The notes under the pieces are model-generated. The model saw nothing but the letters and a program-made list of their open reading frames with translations, ran no database searches and had not been told where the DNA came from. A stretch of DNA of 64,000 bases from Leisingera aquaemixtae. Its GTDB lineage: Bacteria > Pseudomonadota > Alphaproteobacteria > Rhodobacterales > Rhodobacteraceae. The DNA is taken from contig NZ_JAHVJQ010000001.1 in the NCBI RefSeq assembly GCF_019801145.1, positions 806,001 to 870,000 of the forward strand. The letters run 5' to 3'. This document shows, piece by piece, positions 51,433 to 61,053 of this stretch (within the stretch, counting starts at the first letter, position 1; the number at the start of each line of letters is the position of its first letter). Made by a program: the position numbers and the translations under genes.

Positions 51433-51620
51433 GGGCAACAGCTGCAGCCGCCGTCTGTAAAGATCAGTTTTCACTGCAATAAACCCTGGTTATACGCCCG
51501 CGGCTTTTGCGTCCTTTCCACCCTGGCGCCTATTCTTTTCCGCCGTTCTGTCCCCGAAATCTCTGCCACGGCCCGCGCCATTCCGGTGCGGCACCCGGCA
51601 GGACACAGAAAGGACACCCG

Positions 51621-51872
51621 ATGCGCCAAACCCTGAAACTCGCCGCCCTCGCCCTCGCACTGCCAGCCGCAGCGGCGCTTGCCTCTGACGGCACCCCCAG
51701 TGCCGAAACCCAGGCCAAAATCCGCGATCTGCTGACCGGCCAGGGCTATGAAGTGCGCAAGATCGAAACCGAAGACGGTCTTTACGAAGCCTATGCCTTG
51801 AAGGACGGCAAAAGGTACGAATTCTACCTCAACGACAAGATCGAGGTGGTGAAGATCGAAGAAGACGATTGA
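51621..51872 (+). CDS. PepSY-domain periplasmic protein
   Basis: 83 residues. Signal peptide about 1-21 (LKLAALALALPAAAALA), then a single PepSY fold: TQAKIRDLLTGQGYEVRKIE and YEAYALKDGKRYEFYLNDKIE. The acidic tail KIEEDD ends it. AAAGGACACCCG is the ribosome site. It stands before a b-type cytochrome gene; such small PepSY proteins often go with membrane cytochromes. Confidence 0.85.
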   Translation: MRQTLKLAALALALPAAAALASDGTPSAETQAKIRDLLTGQGYEVRKIETEDGLYEAYALKDGKRYEFYLNDKIEVVKIEEDD

Positions 51873-51933
51873 CCGGCACAAATCACAATTTGCCGGGCGC
51901 AATACCGTGCCCGGTCATTGCAGGAGGGCCGGC

Positions 51934-52515
51934 ATGCGCCGCACATACGTCTGGGACCCTGTGGTCCGGCTGTTTCACTGGTCGCTGGCGGCGGGATTTG
52001 CCGCCAACGCACTGATCACCGATCCGGAGGGCGATCTTCATCTCTACATCGGCTATGGGGTGGCCGCGCTGATCGCCGTCCGGGTGCTCTGGGGAATGAC
52101 CGGCAGCCGCTATGCGCGGTTTTCCAGCTTTCCGCCTGATCCAGGCGCCGCAGCCGGGCAGCTGAGCGACATCGCAACTGGCCGGGTCCAGCGGCACCTG
52201 GGGCATACGCCGCTCGGTGCGCTGATGATCTACAATCTGCTGCTGACCGTCAGCGGCATCGCCCTGACCGGCTGGCTGATGACCACGGATTTGTTCTGGG
52301 GCATCGAATGGCCGGAAGAGCTGCATGAGGCGCTGGCCGCCTGGGCAGAATTCTCGGTCGTGCTGCATGTGGCAGCGGTGCTGTTCGAAAGCCGCCGCAC
52401 CAAAGTCAATCTGGCGCGCGCAATGGTCACTGGCTACAAGGAGATGCCCGGCACCTCAGCGGAGACCCGACAATGCGCCCACACCGGCAAGACCCGGCCA
52501 GACCCTGGATCCTGA
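51934..52515 (+). CDS. Cytochrome b/b6-type membrane protein
   Basis: 193 residues, four spans, of the Ni/Fe-hydrogenase/cytochrome b561 type. Haem ligands are likely in VRLFHWSLAAG (span 1), the middle loop GHTPLGALMIYNLLL, and VVLHVAAVLF (span 4). Start has GGAGGG. Its end overlaps the next gene by 43 bases. Electron partner unknown. Confidence 0.87.
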   Translation: MRRTYVWDPVVRLFHWSLAAGFAANALITDPEGDLHLYIGYGVAALIAVRVLWGMTGSRYARFSSFPPDPGAAAGQLSDIATGRVQRHLGHTPLGALMIYNLLLTVSGIALTGWLMTTDLFWGIEWPEELHEALAAWAEFSVVLHVAAVLFESRRTKVNLARAMVTGYKEMPGTSAETRQCAHTGKTRPDPGS

Positions 52516-53021
52516 TTGCCGTCATTGCCGTGCAGGCCCTCTGCGCGGCAGTGTTTCTTGGCGACATGATTGCCGATCTCGGCGGTCTGGAAGCGGGAGA
52601 AGCCGAGCATGGCGAAGGCCCGCACGCCTATATCGAGGGGCTGGCGGCGCTGGCGCTGGCAGCGGCAATCGTGATCGAGACCCGCATCCTGCTGTGGCTG
52701 CTGCGCCGCAAGGCGCATCTGGAGGAAACTCTGAACGCCGCCCAGGCTGCGGTGCAGGACGTGATCGACGCCGAGTTTGCCAATTGGGGCCTGACGCCCG
52801 CCGAGCTGGACGTCGCGACCTTTCTGGTCAAAGGCCTCAGCACCGCCGAAATCGCCGCCATGCGCGGCAGTGCCGAAGGCACCGTCAAGGCGCAGCTAAA
52901 TGCCATCTACCGCAAATCCGGCACCGGAAACCGGGCCGAGCTGATGAGCCTGCTGATTGACACCATGATGGGGCAGCGGCAGCCGGACACGGGCGAAGGC
53001 GCGGCTTCCCGCCCGGCCTGA
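52473..53021 (+). CDS. Membrane-anchored LuxR-type HTH regulator
   Basis: 182 residues. Two spans (about 12-33 and 55-76) precede a coiled linker (RRKAHLEETLNAAQAAVQDV) and a LuxR HTH (about 100-165; LTPAELDVATFLVKGLSTAE, IAAMRGSAEGTVKAQLNAIY). A membrane-tethered LuxR regulator is uncommon. Overlap with the cytochrome gene suggests that it senses the state of that membrane module. Confidence 0.85.
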   Translation: MRPHRQDPARPWILIAVIAVQALCAAVFLGDMIADLGGLEAGEAEHGEGPHAYIEGLAALALAAAIVIETRILLWLLRRKAHLEETLNAAQAAVQDVIDAEFANWGLTPAELDVATFLVKGLSTAEIAAMRGSAEGTVKAQLNAIYRKSGTGNRAELMSLLIDTMMGQRQPDTGEGAASRPA

Positions 53022-53028
53022 TCCGCGT

Positions 53029-54525
53029 TCAGACCATCTTCCGCAGCTCTGTCTTCAGCACCTTGCCATAGTTGTTCTTGGGCAACGCTTCGATGCGGAT
53101 ATAGGCCTTGGGACGTTTGAACCGCGCAATCTGGCTGTTACACAGCTCATCCAGCTCTGCATCCGGCGCATCGCCCACGACAAAGGCCACCACTTCCTCG
53201 CCCCAGTCCGCATGGGCACGGCCCACCACGGAGACCTCGCGCACCTGCGGGTGCATCAGCAGCACTTCCTCCACCTCGCGCGGATAGACGTTGGAGCCGC
53301 CGGTGATGATCATGTCCTTGGAGCGGTCCTGCAGGGTCAGGTAGCCGTCCTCGTCCAGCACGCCCATGTCGCCGGTCATCAGCCAGCCGTTGATCAGGGT
53401 TTTCCCTGTCGCTTCCGGGTTCTCCCAGTACCCGGGCATCACCGTATCGCCGCGCACCATGATCTCGCCGTGGTGCCCCGCTGGCAGGAAATCACCCTCC
53501 GGCGTGCCGATCCGCACCTCAACCACGCTCTGCGCCCGGCCGACGCTGGCCAGCCGCTCCTTCCAGCGCGGATGCGCGCGGTCCTGCACGTCGTGGCGCG
53601 GCAGCGCGGTGATTGCCATCGGGCATTCGCCCTGCCCATAGACCTGCACAAAGACCGGGCCGAAATGCTCCACCGCCTCCATGATATCGGCGACATACAT
53701 CGGGCCGCCGGCATAGACGACCGTGCGCAGGCCCTCGCCCTTTCGGCCCAGGCGTTTCGCTTCAGCCGTCATCCGCGTGACCATTGTGGGCGCGGCAAAC
53801 ATGTGCACGCGGCCAAAATGCGCAGCCAGATCGAAAATCTCCGCCTCGTCAAAGCCGCCGGAAACCGGGCAGACATGCCGCGCGCCGGCGAGCACATGCT
53901 GTATCGCATAGATCCCTGCGCCGTGACTCATCGGCGCGGCATAAAGCGCGTGGTCCTCCGCGCTCACCTGATCGACATCCGCGAAATAGGCGATGGCCAT
54001 GTTCATCAGCATCCGGTGGGTGATCATCACCCCCTTGGGTCGCCCGGTGGTGCCGGAAGTGTAGAACAGCCAGGCCAGATCATCCGGCAGTCGCGACGCG
54101 GGCTCCGCCACCGGATCAGCCTGCAAGGCATCCGCATACTCCGGGCCGGTGATGTCCACACAGCGCACCTCGGCCTCAGTTTCCGCAACCGCCTCCGTCA
54201 GCCCCGGTGAGGTGAAGACCAGCCCGGCACCGGAATTCTGCAGGATGAACTCGGCCTCCTTGCCGTGCAGCTTGGCATTGATTGGCACAGCCGCCGCGCC
54301 GGCATACCAAATGCCGTAAAGCGCGATCAGGTAGTCCGGGCAGTTCTTCATGAAGATGCCGACACGGTCGCCGGGCATGATGCCCTGCAACTGCAGCCAG
54401 CCCGCCACCGAGGCTGCGCGCGCATGAAACCCGGCATAATCCGCAACCAGCGCCTGCCCCAGGTACAGAGCCGGCCGCGCACCCTCTGCCGCGGCCATCC
54501 GTGCCAGCCATACTGCAATGTTCAT
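53029..54525 (-). CDS. AMP-dependent acyl-CoA synthetase
   Basis: 498 residues of the ANL superfamily, making an acyl-AMP then an acyl-CoA. Motifs: LFYTSGTTGRPKGVMITHR (about 157-175), GYWENPEAT, MTGDMGVLDEDGYL and the C-terminal LPKNNYGKVLKTEL with the catalytic Lys. Substrate unknown; medium or branched acids are possible. GGGGAGGGG gives a strong ribosome site. Divergent from the PAS-LuxR gene across 95 bases. Confidence 0.9.
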   Translation of the reverse strand: MNIAVWLARMAAAEGARPALYLGQALVADYAGFHARAASVAGWLQLQGIMPGDRVGIFMKNCPDYLIALYGIWYAGAAAVPINAKLHGKEAEFILQNSGAGLVFTSPGLTEAVAETEAEVRCVDITGPEYADALQADPVAEPASRLPDDLAWLFYTSGTTGRPKGVMITHRMLMNMAIAYFADVDQVSAEDHALYAAPMSHGAGIYAIQHVLAGARHVCPVSGGFDEAEIFDLAAHFGRVHMFAAPTMVTRMTAEAKRLGRKGEGLRTVVYAGGPMYVADIMEAVEHFGPVFVQVYGQGECPMAITALPRHDVQDRAHPRWKERLASVGRAQSVVEVRIGTPEGDFLPAGHHGEIMVRGDTVMPGYWENPEATGKTLINGWLMTGDMGVLDEDGYLTLQDRSKDMIITGGSNVYPREVEEVLLMHPQVREVSVVGRAHADWGEEVVAFVVGDAPDAELDELCNSQIARFKRPKAYIRIEALPKNNYGKVLKTELRKMV

Positions 54526-54598
54526 CTGCTGCCCCTCCCCGGCTTGCTGTTGCGGCCGGAAACTGGCACGCAGGCCCAAGCCCCTTCAATTCCGCAAA

Positions 54599-54611
54599 AA
54601 TACCTGCGTAA
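54599..54611. promoter_or_regulatory. Shared 13-base motif, copy 1
   Basis: AATACCTGCGTAA stands nine bases before the PAS-LuxR start and recurs exactly at 62983-62995 before the U32-family gene. A site for a shared regulator is possible; chance is not excluded. Confidence 0.35.
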
Positions 54612-54620
54612 GAATACCAT

Positions 54621-55157
54621 ATGAGCGATCTTGCCTTTGACCATGCCCCTGTGGGCCTTGCTGTACTGGAACGCCGCGTCATCACCCGGTGCAACCTGCA
54701 ATTCGCCGCGACCTTTGGCGGCGCGCCCGGCGACTATACCGGCATGCTGATTGCAGAGCTTTATCCCAGCCAGGAGGATTTCAACCGCATTGGCGCCCTG
54801 CTGCAGCAGCCAGAGGCGCAGGGCGGCAGCTACAGCGACGAGCGCATCATGCGCCGCCGGGCGGGCGGGTTGTTCTGGTGCCGGGTGCGCGGGCGCTCGG
54901 TGACGCCGGAGGCGCCGTTTCAGACCGGCATCTGGTCCTTTGCCGATATCTCCGACGACCGCCCCGTCGTTTCCCTCACCCCCCGCGAGCGCGAGGTGGC
55001 GATCCTCACCTGCAAGGGGCTGTCCGCCAAGGAAATCGGCAAGCAGCTGGACCTGTCCTACCGCACGGTGGAAAGCCACCGGGCGCATCTGTTGCAGAAG
55101 TTCGGCGCCCGCAAGCTGCCGGAACTGGTGGCAAAACTGACCGGAATGCCGCTCTGA
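54621..55157 (+). CDS. PAS-LuxR transcription regulator
   Basis: 178 residues. An N-terminal PAS-like domain (about 1-108; DHAPVGLAVLERRVITRCN, FWCRVRGRSV) is joined to a LuxR HTH (about 112-175; LTPREREVAILTCKGLSAKE and LSYRTVESHRAHLLQKF). Lacks a receiver domain, so a ligand rather than phosphorylation probably drives it. Divergent from the acyl-CoA synthetase gene, its likely target. Confidence 0.87.
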   Translation: MSDLAFDHAPVGLAVLERRVITRCNLQFAATFGGAPGDYTGMLIAELYPSQEDFNRIGALLQQPEAQGGSYSDERIMRRRAGGLFWCRVRGRSVTPEAPFQTGIWSFADISDDRPVVSLTPREREVAILTCKGLSAKEIGKQLDLSYRTVESHRAHLLQKFGARKLPELVAKLTGMPL

Positions 55158-55314
55158 CCAGGAATTTCACGCCGGCAATTGCGAATCCGCGCCATAGACC
55201 TCATGTTACCGCGCAGTTCAGGAGTGCTTTCCTTGCGGTAATCCTTGCCCTATAAGCGCCCTAATTTCCTGCCTGCCCTAACCGGCGGGCCTGTCGGAAT
55301 TGGCTGAGGACAAT

Positions 55315-55815
55315 ATGACAAACAAAACTCACGAAGCTGACGTGGCATTCATCAAGGCGCTGGCGGAGCTGCTGCGCGAAAACGACCTGACCGAGCTGCA
55401 GGTCAAGCGCGACTACGGCGATGATGACAGCCTGAACGTGCGCGTGTCGCGCCAGACCGCGATGGCGGCTGCCCCGATGCAGGTACAGGTTCCTGCCGCT
55501 GCTGCCCCCGCGCCGGTTGCTGCCGCAGCCGCGCCTGCCGCTGCCGCCCCCGCAGCCGCAAACGACGATCCGGCCAGCCACCCCGGCGCCGTGACCTCGC
55601 CGATGGTCGGCACCGTCTACCTGCAGCCGGAGCCCGGCGCGCCCTCCTTTATCTCTGTTGGCGCACAGGTCAGCGAAGGCGACACCCTGCTGATCGTTGA
55701 GGCGATGAAGACCATGAACCACATTCCGGCGCCCAAGTCCGGCACCGTGAAGCGCATTCTGGTCGAAGACGGCGCCGCCGTGGAATTCGGAACCCCCCTG
55801 GCCATCATCGAGTAA
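55315..55815 (+). CDS. accB: Biotin carboxyl carrier protein of acetyl-CoA carboxylase
   Basis: 166 residues. The front helix region is followed by an Ala/Pro linker (about 49-84) and a biotinyl domain with Lys132 in VEAMKTMNH, the biotin attachment site. Carries CO2 between biotin carboxylase and carboxyltransferase in the first step of fatty acid synthesis. GAGGACAAT precedes the ATG at 55315. AccC follows after nine bases. Confidence 0.95.
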   Translation: MTNKTHEADVAFIKALAELLRENDLTELQVKRDYGDDDSLNVRVSRQTAMAAAPMQVQVPAAAAPAPVAAAAAPAAAAPAAANDDPASHPGAVTSPMVGTVYLQPEPGAPSFISVGAQVSEGDTLLIVEAMKTMNHIPAPKSGTVKRILVEDGAAVEFGTPLAIIE

Positions 55816-55824
55816 GGATCTGCA

Positions 55825-57174
55825 ATGTTTGACAAGATCCTGATTGCCAACCGCGGCGAGATTGCCCTGCGCGTGATCCGTGCCTGCCGCGAGATGGGCA
55901 TCAAGTCCGTCGCGGTGCACTCCACCGCGGATGCCGATGCGATGCACGTCCGCATGGCCGATGAATCGGTCTGCATCGGCCCGCCCTCCGGCGCCCAAAG
56001 CTACCTGTCGATTCCGGCCATCATCTCGGCCTGCGAGATTACCGGCGCGCAGGCGATCCACCCGGGCTACGGCTTTCTGTCGGAAAACGCCAATTTCGTG
56101 CAGATCATCGAAGACCACGGCCTGACCTTCATCGGCCCCTCGGCGGCGCACATCCGCATCATGGGTGACAAGATCACCGCCAAGGAAACCGCCAAGAACC
56201 TCGGCATTCCGGTTGTGCCGGGTTCCGAAGGCGGCGTGCCCGACATCGCGGCGGCCAAGAAGGCCGCCAAGGACATGGGCTATCCGGTGATCATCAAGGC
56301 CACCGCCGGCGGCGGCGGCCGCGGCATGAAGGTCGCCAAGGACGAGAAAGAGCTGGTTTCGGCCTTCTCCACGGCCCGTTCCGAGGCCAAGGCCGCGTTC
56401 GGCAATGACGAAGTCTATATGGAGAAATACCTCCAGAAGCCGCGTCATATCGAAATCCAGGTCTTTGGCGACGGCAAGGGCACCGGCGTGCACCTTGCGG
56501 AACGCGACTGCTCGCTGCAGCGCCGCCATCAGAAGGTGTTCGAGGAAGCCCCCGGCCCCTGCATCAGCCCGGAAGAGCGCGCCCGCATCGGCAAGATCTG
56601 CGCCGACGCGGTCGGCAAGATGGGCTATTCCGGCGCCGGCACCATCGAATTCCTCTACGAGGACGGCGAGTTCTACTTCATCGAGATGAACACCCGCCTG
56701 CAGGTGGAGCACCCGGTGACCGAGGCCATCTTCGGCGTTGACCTGGTACGCGAGCAGATCCGGGTGGCTGAAGGCCTGCCGATGTCCTTCACCCAGGACG
56801 ACTTGGAGATCAACGGCCACGCCATCGAGGTGCGGATCAACGCCGAGAAGCTTCCGAATTTCTCGCCCTGCCCGGGCAAGATCACCCAGTACCACGCCCC
56901 CGGCGGCCTGGGTGTGCGGATGGATTCGGCGCTATATGACGGCTACTCGATCCCGCCCTACTATGACTCGCTGATCGGCAAGCTGATCGTGCACGGCCGC
57001 GACCGGACCGAGGCGCTGGCGCGCCTGAACCGTGCCCTGGGCGAGCTGATCATCGATGGCATCGACACCACCGTGCCGCTGTTCCACGCGCTGCTGCAGG
57101 AAGAAGACATCCACACCGGCAACTACGGCATCCACTGGCTGGAACGCTGGCTGGAAGAAAACACACCGGGCTGA
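55825..57174 (+). CDS. accC: Biotin carboxylase subunit of acetyl-CoA carboxylase
   Basis: 449 residues, usual length. [20 protein letters not shown] starts the N-domain; [13 protein letters not shown] is the ATP-grasp glycine loop; [10 protein letters not shown] and [16 protein letters not shown] complete the active site. Carboxylates the AccB biotin with ATP and bicarbonate. In an accB-accC pair, followed by a terminator. Confidence 0.97.
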   Translation: MFDKILIANRGEIALRVIRACREMGIKSVAVHSTADADAMHVRMADESVCIGPPSGAQSYLSIPAIISACEITGAQAIHPGYGFLSENANFVQIIEDHGLTFIGPSAAHIRIMGDKITAKETAKNLGIPVVPGSEGGVPDIAAAKKAAKDMGYPVIIKATAGGGGRGMKVAKDEKELVSAFSTARSEAKAAFGNDEVYMEKYLQKPRHIEIQVFGDGKGTGVHLAERDCSLQRRHQKVFEEAPGPCISPEERARIGKICADAVGKMGYSGAGTIEFLYEDGEFYFIEMNTRLQVEHPVTEAIFGVDLVREQIRVAEGLPMSFTQDDLEINGHAIEVRINAEKLPNFSPCPGKITQYHAPGGLGVRMDSALYDGYSIPPYYDSLIGKLIVHGRDRTEALARLNRALGELIIDGIDTTVPLFHALLQEEDIHTGNYGIHWLERWLEENTPG

Positions 57175-57180
57175 AACATT

Positions 57181-57211
57181 CGGGGCGCACCATCCGGTTG
57201 CGCCCCGTTTT
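57181..57211 (+). terminator. Terminator after accC
   Basis: Perfect nine-pair stem CGGGGCGCA / TGCGCCCCG with a 9-base loop and TTTT, six bases after the accC stop. Confidence 0.88.
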
Positions 57212-57248
57212 ACATTTCCCTGCCTTTACCCTTTATACTGGCGGCACC

Positions 57249-57881
57249 ATGAGCCTGACTGCTGATCTCTTGCTGCACGCCTATTCCGCCGGTGTTTTCC
57301 CGATGGCCGAACACCGCGACGATCCCGAAGTGTTCTGGGTCGACCCCAAGCGGCGCGGGATTCTGCCGCTTGATGGCTTCCGCATCTCCCGCTCCCTGGC
57401 CAAGCGCATCCGCAACGGCGGCTTCGAGATCACCGTGAACCGCGACTTTGCAGGCGTGGTGGACGGCTGCGCCGACCGGGCAGAGACCTGGATCAACAGC
57501 GAAATCCGCGACCGCTACCTGGATTTGCACCTGATGGGCAACGCCCACTCGCTGGAGGTCTGGCACCAGGGCGAGCTGGCCGGCGGCACCTATGGCGTCT
57601 CGCTGGGCGGCGCGTTCTTCGGCGAGAGCATGTTCTCCCGCCGACGCGACGCCTCCAAGGTGGCACTGGCCTATCTGACCGACCGGCTGGTGCAGGCGGG
57701 GTTTACCCTGTGCGACACCCAGTTCCTGACCCCGCATCTGGCTTCGCTCGGCGGAATCGAGGTCACGCGCGCGCGATACCGCGCGCTGCTGCGCGAGGCC
57801 CTGGACAAAGATGCGGATTTCTCAGTGCCAGCGGTGCCGCAGCCTCAGCTGCTTTTGCAGCGGATGACCCAGACATCATAA
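57249..57881 (+). CDS. aat: Leucyl/phenylalanyl-tRNA-protein transferase
   Basis: Adds Leu or Phe to N-terminal Lys/Arg of proteins and so marks them for ClpS/ClpAP; 210 residues. YSAGVFPMAEHR and FWVDPKRRGILPL open the family domain; GGTYGVSLGGAFFGESMFSR and FTLCDTQFLTPHLASLGG complete it. MSLTAD is used as start; a longer frame upstream runs through the accC terminator. Its last 37 bases overlap the convergent DUF2155 gene. Confidence 0.94.
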   Translation: MSLTADLLLHAYSAGVFPMAEHRDDPEVFWVDPKRRGILPLDGFRISRSLAKRIRNGGFEITVNRDFAGVVDGCADRAETWINSEIRDRYLDLHLMGNAHSLEVWHQGELAGGTYGVSLGGAFFGESMFSRRRDASKVALAYLTDRLVQAGFTLCDTQFLTPHLASLGGIEVTRARYRALLREALDKDADFSVPAVPQPQLLLQRMTQTS

Positions 57882-58207
57882 CGGTTGTGGTCCAGCGCGT
57901 TCAGCGCCGGGCTGGAAGCAATCATCCAGCCGCTGAAATGCTCGGCCCCGTCCCTTGGATCGCGCACCGAAAGATAGGCGAACGCATCGCCTGTCGGGTT
58001 CTCGGCCGGATAGCGGCACTCCGAAACGCTGACCAGCAGGCCGAACATTTCGGCGCTGGCGCCAACAGCAACCTCGGCATCCATGAAATGGCCGTTGACC
58101 TTGTCCAGCGCCCGCAGGACCGCCGCGGATCCTTGCGCGGCCTGCTCCTGCCCCCAGGCAGGCATGGCCAGAAGGGCGGCTGTCAGCGCAGCAGCAAGGC
58201 GTCTCAC
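57845..58207 (-). CDS. DUF2155 periplasmic protein
   Basis: 120 residues, signal peptide about 1-19 (cleaved after WGQ or similar). The core has AVLRALDKVNGHFMDAEVAVG and FSGWMIASSPALNALDHNRYDVWVIRC, typical of DUF2155; two Cys may pair. Function unknown; conserved in alphaproteobacteria beside MlaD- or NDUFA12-like genes. Overlaps the MlaD stop by four bases upstream and aat at its 3' end. Confidence 0.9.
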   Translation of the reverse strand: MRRLAAALTAALLAMPAWGQEQAAQGSAAVLRALDKVNGHFMDAEVAVGASAEMFGLLVSVSECRYPAENPTGDAFAYLSVRDPRDGAEHFSGWMIASSPALNALDHNRYDVWVIRCKSS

Positions 58208-58656
58208 GACTCTTCCCCGCCGCCTGCCACGAATTTGACCAGCAGCGAAATCAGGCTGACCGCGCCCTGGGTATCCTCGATCTCATCCCCTGCTTCAAAA
58301 GCAAACGCAGAACCGCCCGGCATGATCTCGACAAAATTGCCGCCCAAGAGACCTTCAGAGGAGATCACAACGGCGCTGTCATCGGGGATTTCAATTCCGT
58401 CCTTCACCGAAAACACGGTGTCGGCACGGAAGGTTTCCGGGTTCAGGTCAACGCCGGTCACGGTGCCGATCTTGACCCCAGCCAGCCGCACGTCGGTGCC
58501 GACACTAACGCCTTCCAGCGACCGGAAAGACGCGTTCAGGTCATAAGTCGCGCCGCTGCGGGACAGGCCGGCCGCCTGCCCTGCGTAGACGGCAAAACCG
58601 ATGGCTGCCGCCAGCACGACGCCGCCGGCAAGAACTTCAGTGGGATTGTGGGACAT
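58204..58656 (-). CDS. mlaD: MlaD-family lipid transport protein
   Basis: Periplasmic anchored component of the Mla phospholipid transport system, 150 residues. A single N-terminal span (about 8-24) precedes the MCE domain: YDLNASFRSLEGVSVGTDVRLAGVKIGTV, split over two strands, and GLLGGNFVEIMPGG. The other mla genes are not nearby. Start follows NDUFA12 stop by 25 bases; ends inside the DUF2155 start. Confidence 0.9.
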   Translation of the reverse strand: MSHNPTEVLAGGVVLAAAIGFAVYAGQAAGLSRSGATYDLNASFRSLEGVSVGTDVRLAGVKIGTVTGVDLNPETFRADTVFSVKDGIEIPDDSAVVISSEGLLGGNFVEIMPGGSAFAFEAGDEIEDTQGAVSLISLLVKFVAGGGEES

Positions 58657-58681
58657 GAAATCAGCCTTTTGGCAGATGTGT

Positions 58682-59068
58682 TTATTCCGGCACCCAGGCC
58701 TCGTAGTCGCGGCGCTCTTTCGGCTCGCCGCCCGCGCGGATCGACCCTGCCGGCGCATAGGCCATCATGGTGCCGGTCAGGTTTTCCTGATGCGGCTTTT
58801 CCCAGGCCTTGTGCTTCAGCGGCTTCTCGCTCGGCACCTCGTCGAAGGTGCGGTGCAGCCAGCCGTGCCAGTCGGGGCTGATGCGGGACGCTTCCACTTC
58901 GCCGTTGAACATCACCCAGCGCTTGCTGTCGTCCGCATTGCGGTAGAACACATTGCCCTGGTCATCCTCACCCACCTTGATGCCCTTGCGGGCGGTGAAG
59001 ATCCGGGTGTTCAGGGTGGAGCCGTTCCACCAGGTCACAGCGCGCAGAAGAGTGTTCAGGATTCCCAT
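58682..59068 (-). CDS. NADH:ubiquinone oxidoreductase subunit NDUFA12-like
   Basis: Accessory subunit of complex I, 128 residues; present in alphaproteobacteria and mitochondria. [19 protein letters not shown] and [24 protein letters not shown] are the family phrases. Start at 59068 has CCGGAGGCACCC. Heads a run with MlaD and DUF2155. Confidence 0.93.
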   Translation of the reverse strand: MGILNTLLRAVTWWNGSTLNTRIFTARKGIKVGEDDQGNVFYRNADDSKRWVMFNGEVEASRISPDWHGWLHRTFDEVPSEKPLKHKAWEKPHQENLTGTMMAYAPAGSIRAGGEPKERRDYEAWVPE

Positions 59069-59202
59069 GGGTGCCTCCGGATTTTTCCGACTTCGATATG
59101 GCCCAATTTCCCGCCAAGGTCCAGTGGCTTGCGCCTTGGGCAGCCTGTAACTTGGCGGGATTTGGCAGTTTTGCCTCAGCGGCTGATGCGCCGCCAGCCG
59201 GA

Positions 59203-59568
59203 TCAGCCCTCCGCGGGCGCCAGCGCGGTCAGTTCGATCTCGATCCGGAACTTGGGATCGATCAGATTGCACTCCACCATGGTCGCCGCCGGCGGGTTGG
59301 CGCCAAAGGTTTCCGCCAGAACGGGCCAGCAGGACTCGAACTCCGCCGCGTCCGGCAGGTAATAGTTCACCCGCACCGCATCGGCAAAGCTGGCGCCCGC
59401 CTTTTCCAGCGCCGCCGCGATGGTGTCCAGCGCCGACCGGCACTGGGCAACAACGTCATCGCCCTGGCCGACGGTGCCCGCCACATGCACGAAACCGCCT
59501 GCAACCACGGCGCGGCTATAGCCGATCTTGGCCTCGAACTCGCCGCCCGAAGAAATCCGTTTGATCAT
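59203..59568 (-). CDS. RidA/YjgF-family protein
   Basis: 121 residues. [21 protein letters not shown] and [21 protein letters not shown] mark the fold. The catalytic Arg of RidA (before the VEVA stretch) is replaced here (PAATMVEC), so classical imine deaminase activity is unlikely. It stands between clpX and NDUFA12. A second member of this family is at 35439-35837. Confidence 0.88.
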   Translation of the reverse strand: MIKRISSGGEFEAKIGYSRAVVAGGFVHVAGTVGQGDDVVAQCRSALDTIAAALEKAGASFADAVRVNYYLPDAAEFESCWPVLAETFGANPPAATMVECNLIDPKFRIEIELTALAPAEG

Positions 59569-59584
59569 GTTTCTCTCCTCAACA

Positions 59585-59613
59585 TGAAAGCGGCGCGGAA
59601 ATTACCGCGCCGC
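59585..59613 (-). terminator. Terminator after clpX
   Basis: Perfect nine-pair stem GCGGCGCGG / CCGCGCCGC with a 6-base loop; the minus strand continues TTTCATG. It lies 21 bases after the clpX stop at 59635, between clpX and the RidA start. Confidence 0.75.
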
Positions 59614-59634
59614 TCAATTAGAAATTTTCGCCTA

Positions 59635-60903
59635 TCAGCCCGCCGAGGCCGGCTCTTTCTCGGCATCCGCATGGATCATCAGCGGCTGCGCATCGGAGGT
59701 CACCGCCTCTTCGTTCACGACCACCTTGGTGACGCTGTCCATGCCCGGCAGGTCGAACATGGTATCCAATAGGATGTCCTCCATGATCGAGCGCAGGCCG
59801 CGGGCGCCGGTCTTGCGTTCGATCGCCTTCTTGGCAATCGCGCTCAGCGCTTCCTCGGTGAAGTCCAGCTCGGTGTCTTCCAGTTCGAACAGGCGCTGGT
59901 ACTGCTTGACCAGGGCGTTCTTTGGCATGGTCAGGATGGTGACCAGCGCGTCCTCGTCCAGATCCTCCAGCGTTGCCAGAACCGGCAGACGGCCGACGAA
60001 TTCCGGGATCAGGCCGAACTTCAGCAGGTCTTCCGGCTCCAGATCCTTGAAGATCTCGCCGACGCCGCGCTCGTCATTGTCGCGCACATCGGCGCCAAAG
60101 CCCATCGCCGAGCCCTTGCCGCGCTGCGCGATGATCTTGTCGAGGCCGGCAAAGGCGCCGCCGCAGATGAACAGGATGTTGGTGGTGTCCACCTGCAGGA
60201 ATTCCTGCTGCGGATGCTTGCGCCCGCCCTGCGGCGGAACCGAGGCCACGGTGCCTTCCATCAGTTTCAGCAACGCCTGCTGCACGCCCTCGCCCGACAC
60301 GTCGCGGGTGATCGAGGGGTTTTCCGACTTGCGGGTGATCTTGTCGACCTCGTCGATATAGACGATGCCGCGCTGCGCGCGCTCGACGTTGTACTCCGAC
60401 GCCTGCAGGAGCTTCAGGATGATGTTCTCGACATCCTCGCCCACATAACCGGCCTCCGTCAGGGTGGTTGCATCCGCCATGGTGAAGGGCACATCCAGGA
60501 TCCGCGCCAGCGTCTGCGCCAGCAGCGTCTTGCCGCAGCCGGTGGGGCCGATCAGCAGGATGTTGGATTTCGCCAGTTCGATGTCCGAGCCAGCCTTCTG
60601 GGCGTGGTTCAGGCGCTTGTAGTGATTGTGCACCGCAACCGACAGCACCCGCTTGGCGGTTGCTTGGCCGATCACGTAGTCATCCAGAACCTGGCAGATG
60701 TCCTTGGGCGTCGGCACGCCGTCAGTGGCCTTCAGCCCGGACGCCTTGGTCTCTTCACGGATAATATCCATGCACAGTTCAACGCATTCATCGCAAATGA
60801 AAACGGTGGGGCCTGCGATCAGCTTGCGCACTTCATGCTGGCTCTTGCCGCAGAAGCTGCAATAGAGAGTGTTCTTGCTGTCGCCGCCTGAATTCGTCGC
60901 CAT
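59635..60903 (-). CDS. clpX: ATP-dependent Clp protease ATP-binding subunit ClpX
   Basis: AAA+ unfoldase, 422 residues. Zinc finger C15-x2-C18 and C37-x2-C40, Walker A GPTGCGKT (about 119-126), Walker [10 protein letters not shown], sensor and pore loops including GYVGEDVEN. Ends in the conserved C-terminal AAA lid. Works with ClpP to degrade ssrA-tagged and regulatory proteins. The clpP gene is upstream, 150 bases away. Confidence 0.97.
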   Translation of the reverse strand: MATNSGGDSKNTLYCSFCGKSQHEVRKLIAGPTVFICDECVELCMDIIREETKASGLKATDGVPTPKDICQVLDDYVIGQATAKRVLSVAVHNHYKRLNHAQKAGSDIELAKSNILLIGPTGCGKTLLAQTLARILDVPFTMADATTLTEAGYVGEDVENIILKLLQASEYNVERAQRGIVYIDEVDKITRKSENPSITRDVSGEGVQQALLKLMEGTVASVPPQGGRKHPQQEFLQVDTTNILFICGGAFAGLDKIIAQRGKGSAMGFGADVRDNDERGVGEIFKDLEPEDLLKFGLIPEFVGRLPVLATLEDLDEDALVTILTMPKNALVKQYQRLFELEDTELDFTEEALSAIAKKAIERKTGARGLRSIMEDILLDTMFDLPGMDSVTKVVVNEEAVTSDAQPLMIHADAEKEPASAG

Positions 60904-61053
60904 GGTCTACCTTTCAGTCCGCCCGGTCCGCTGCGCCCGCGCTGCGGGGCAATCCATCTTTTGGCCAGCTTAAGCCAGTGCTTAGGCCGCCACAATGTGA
61001 AAGTGCGCCCCTTCTGAAACACCGGGGCACACGGCTGTTCACAAGCTCAGGCG

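Noticed and set aside
55261-56895. 544-codon open frame on the minus strand
   Set aside because: Antisense to accB and accC.
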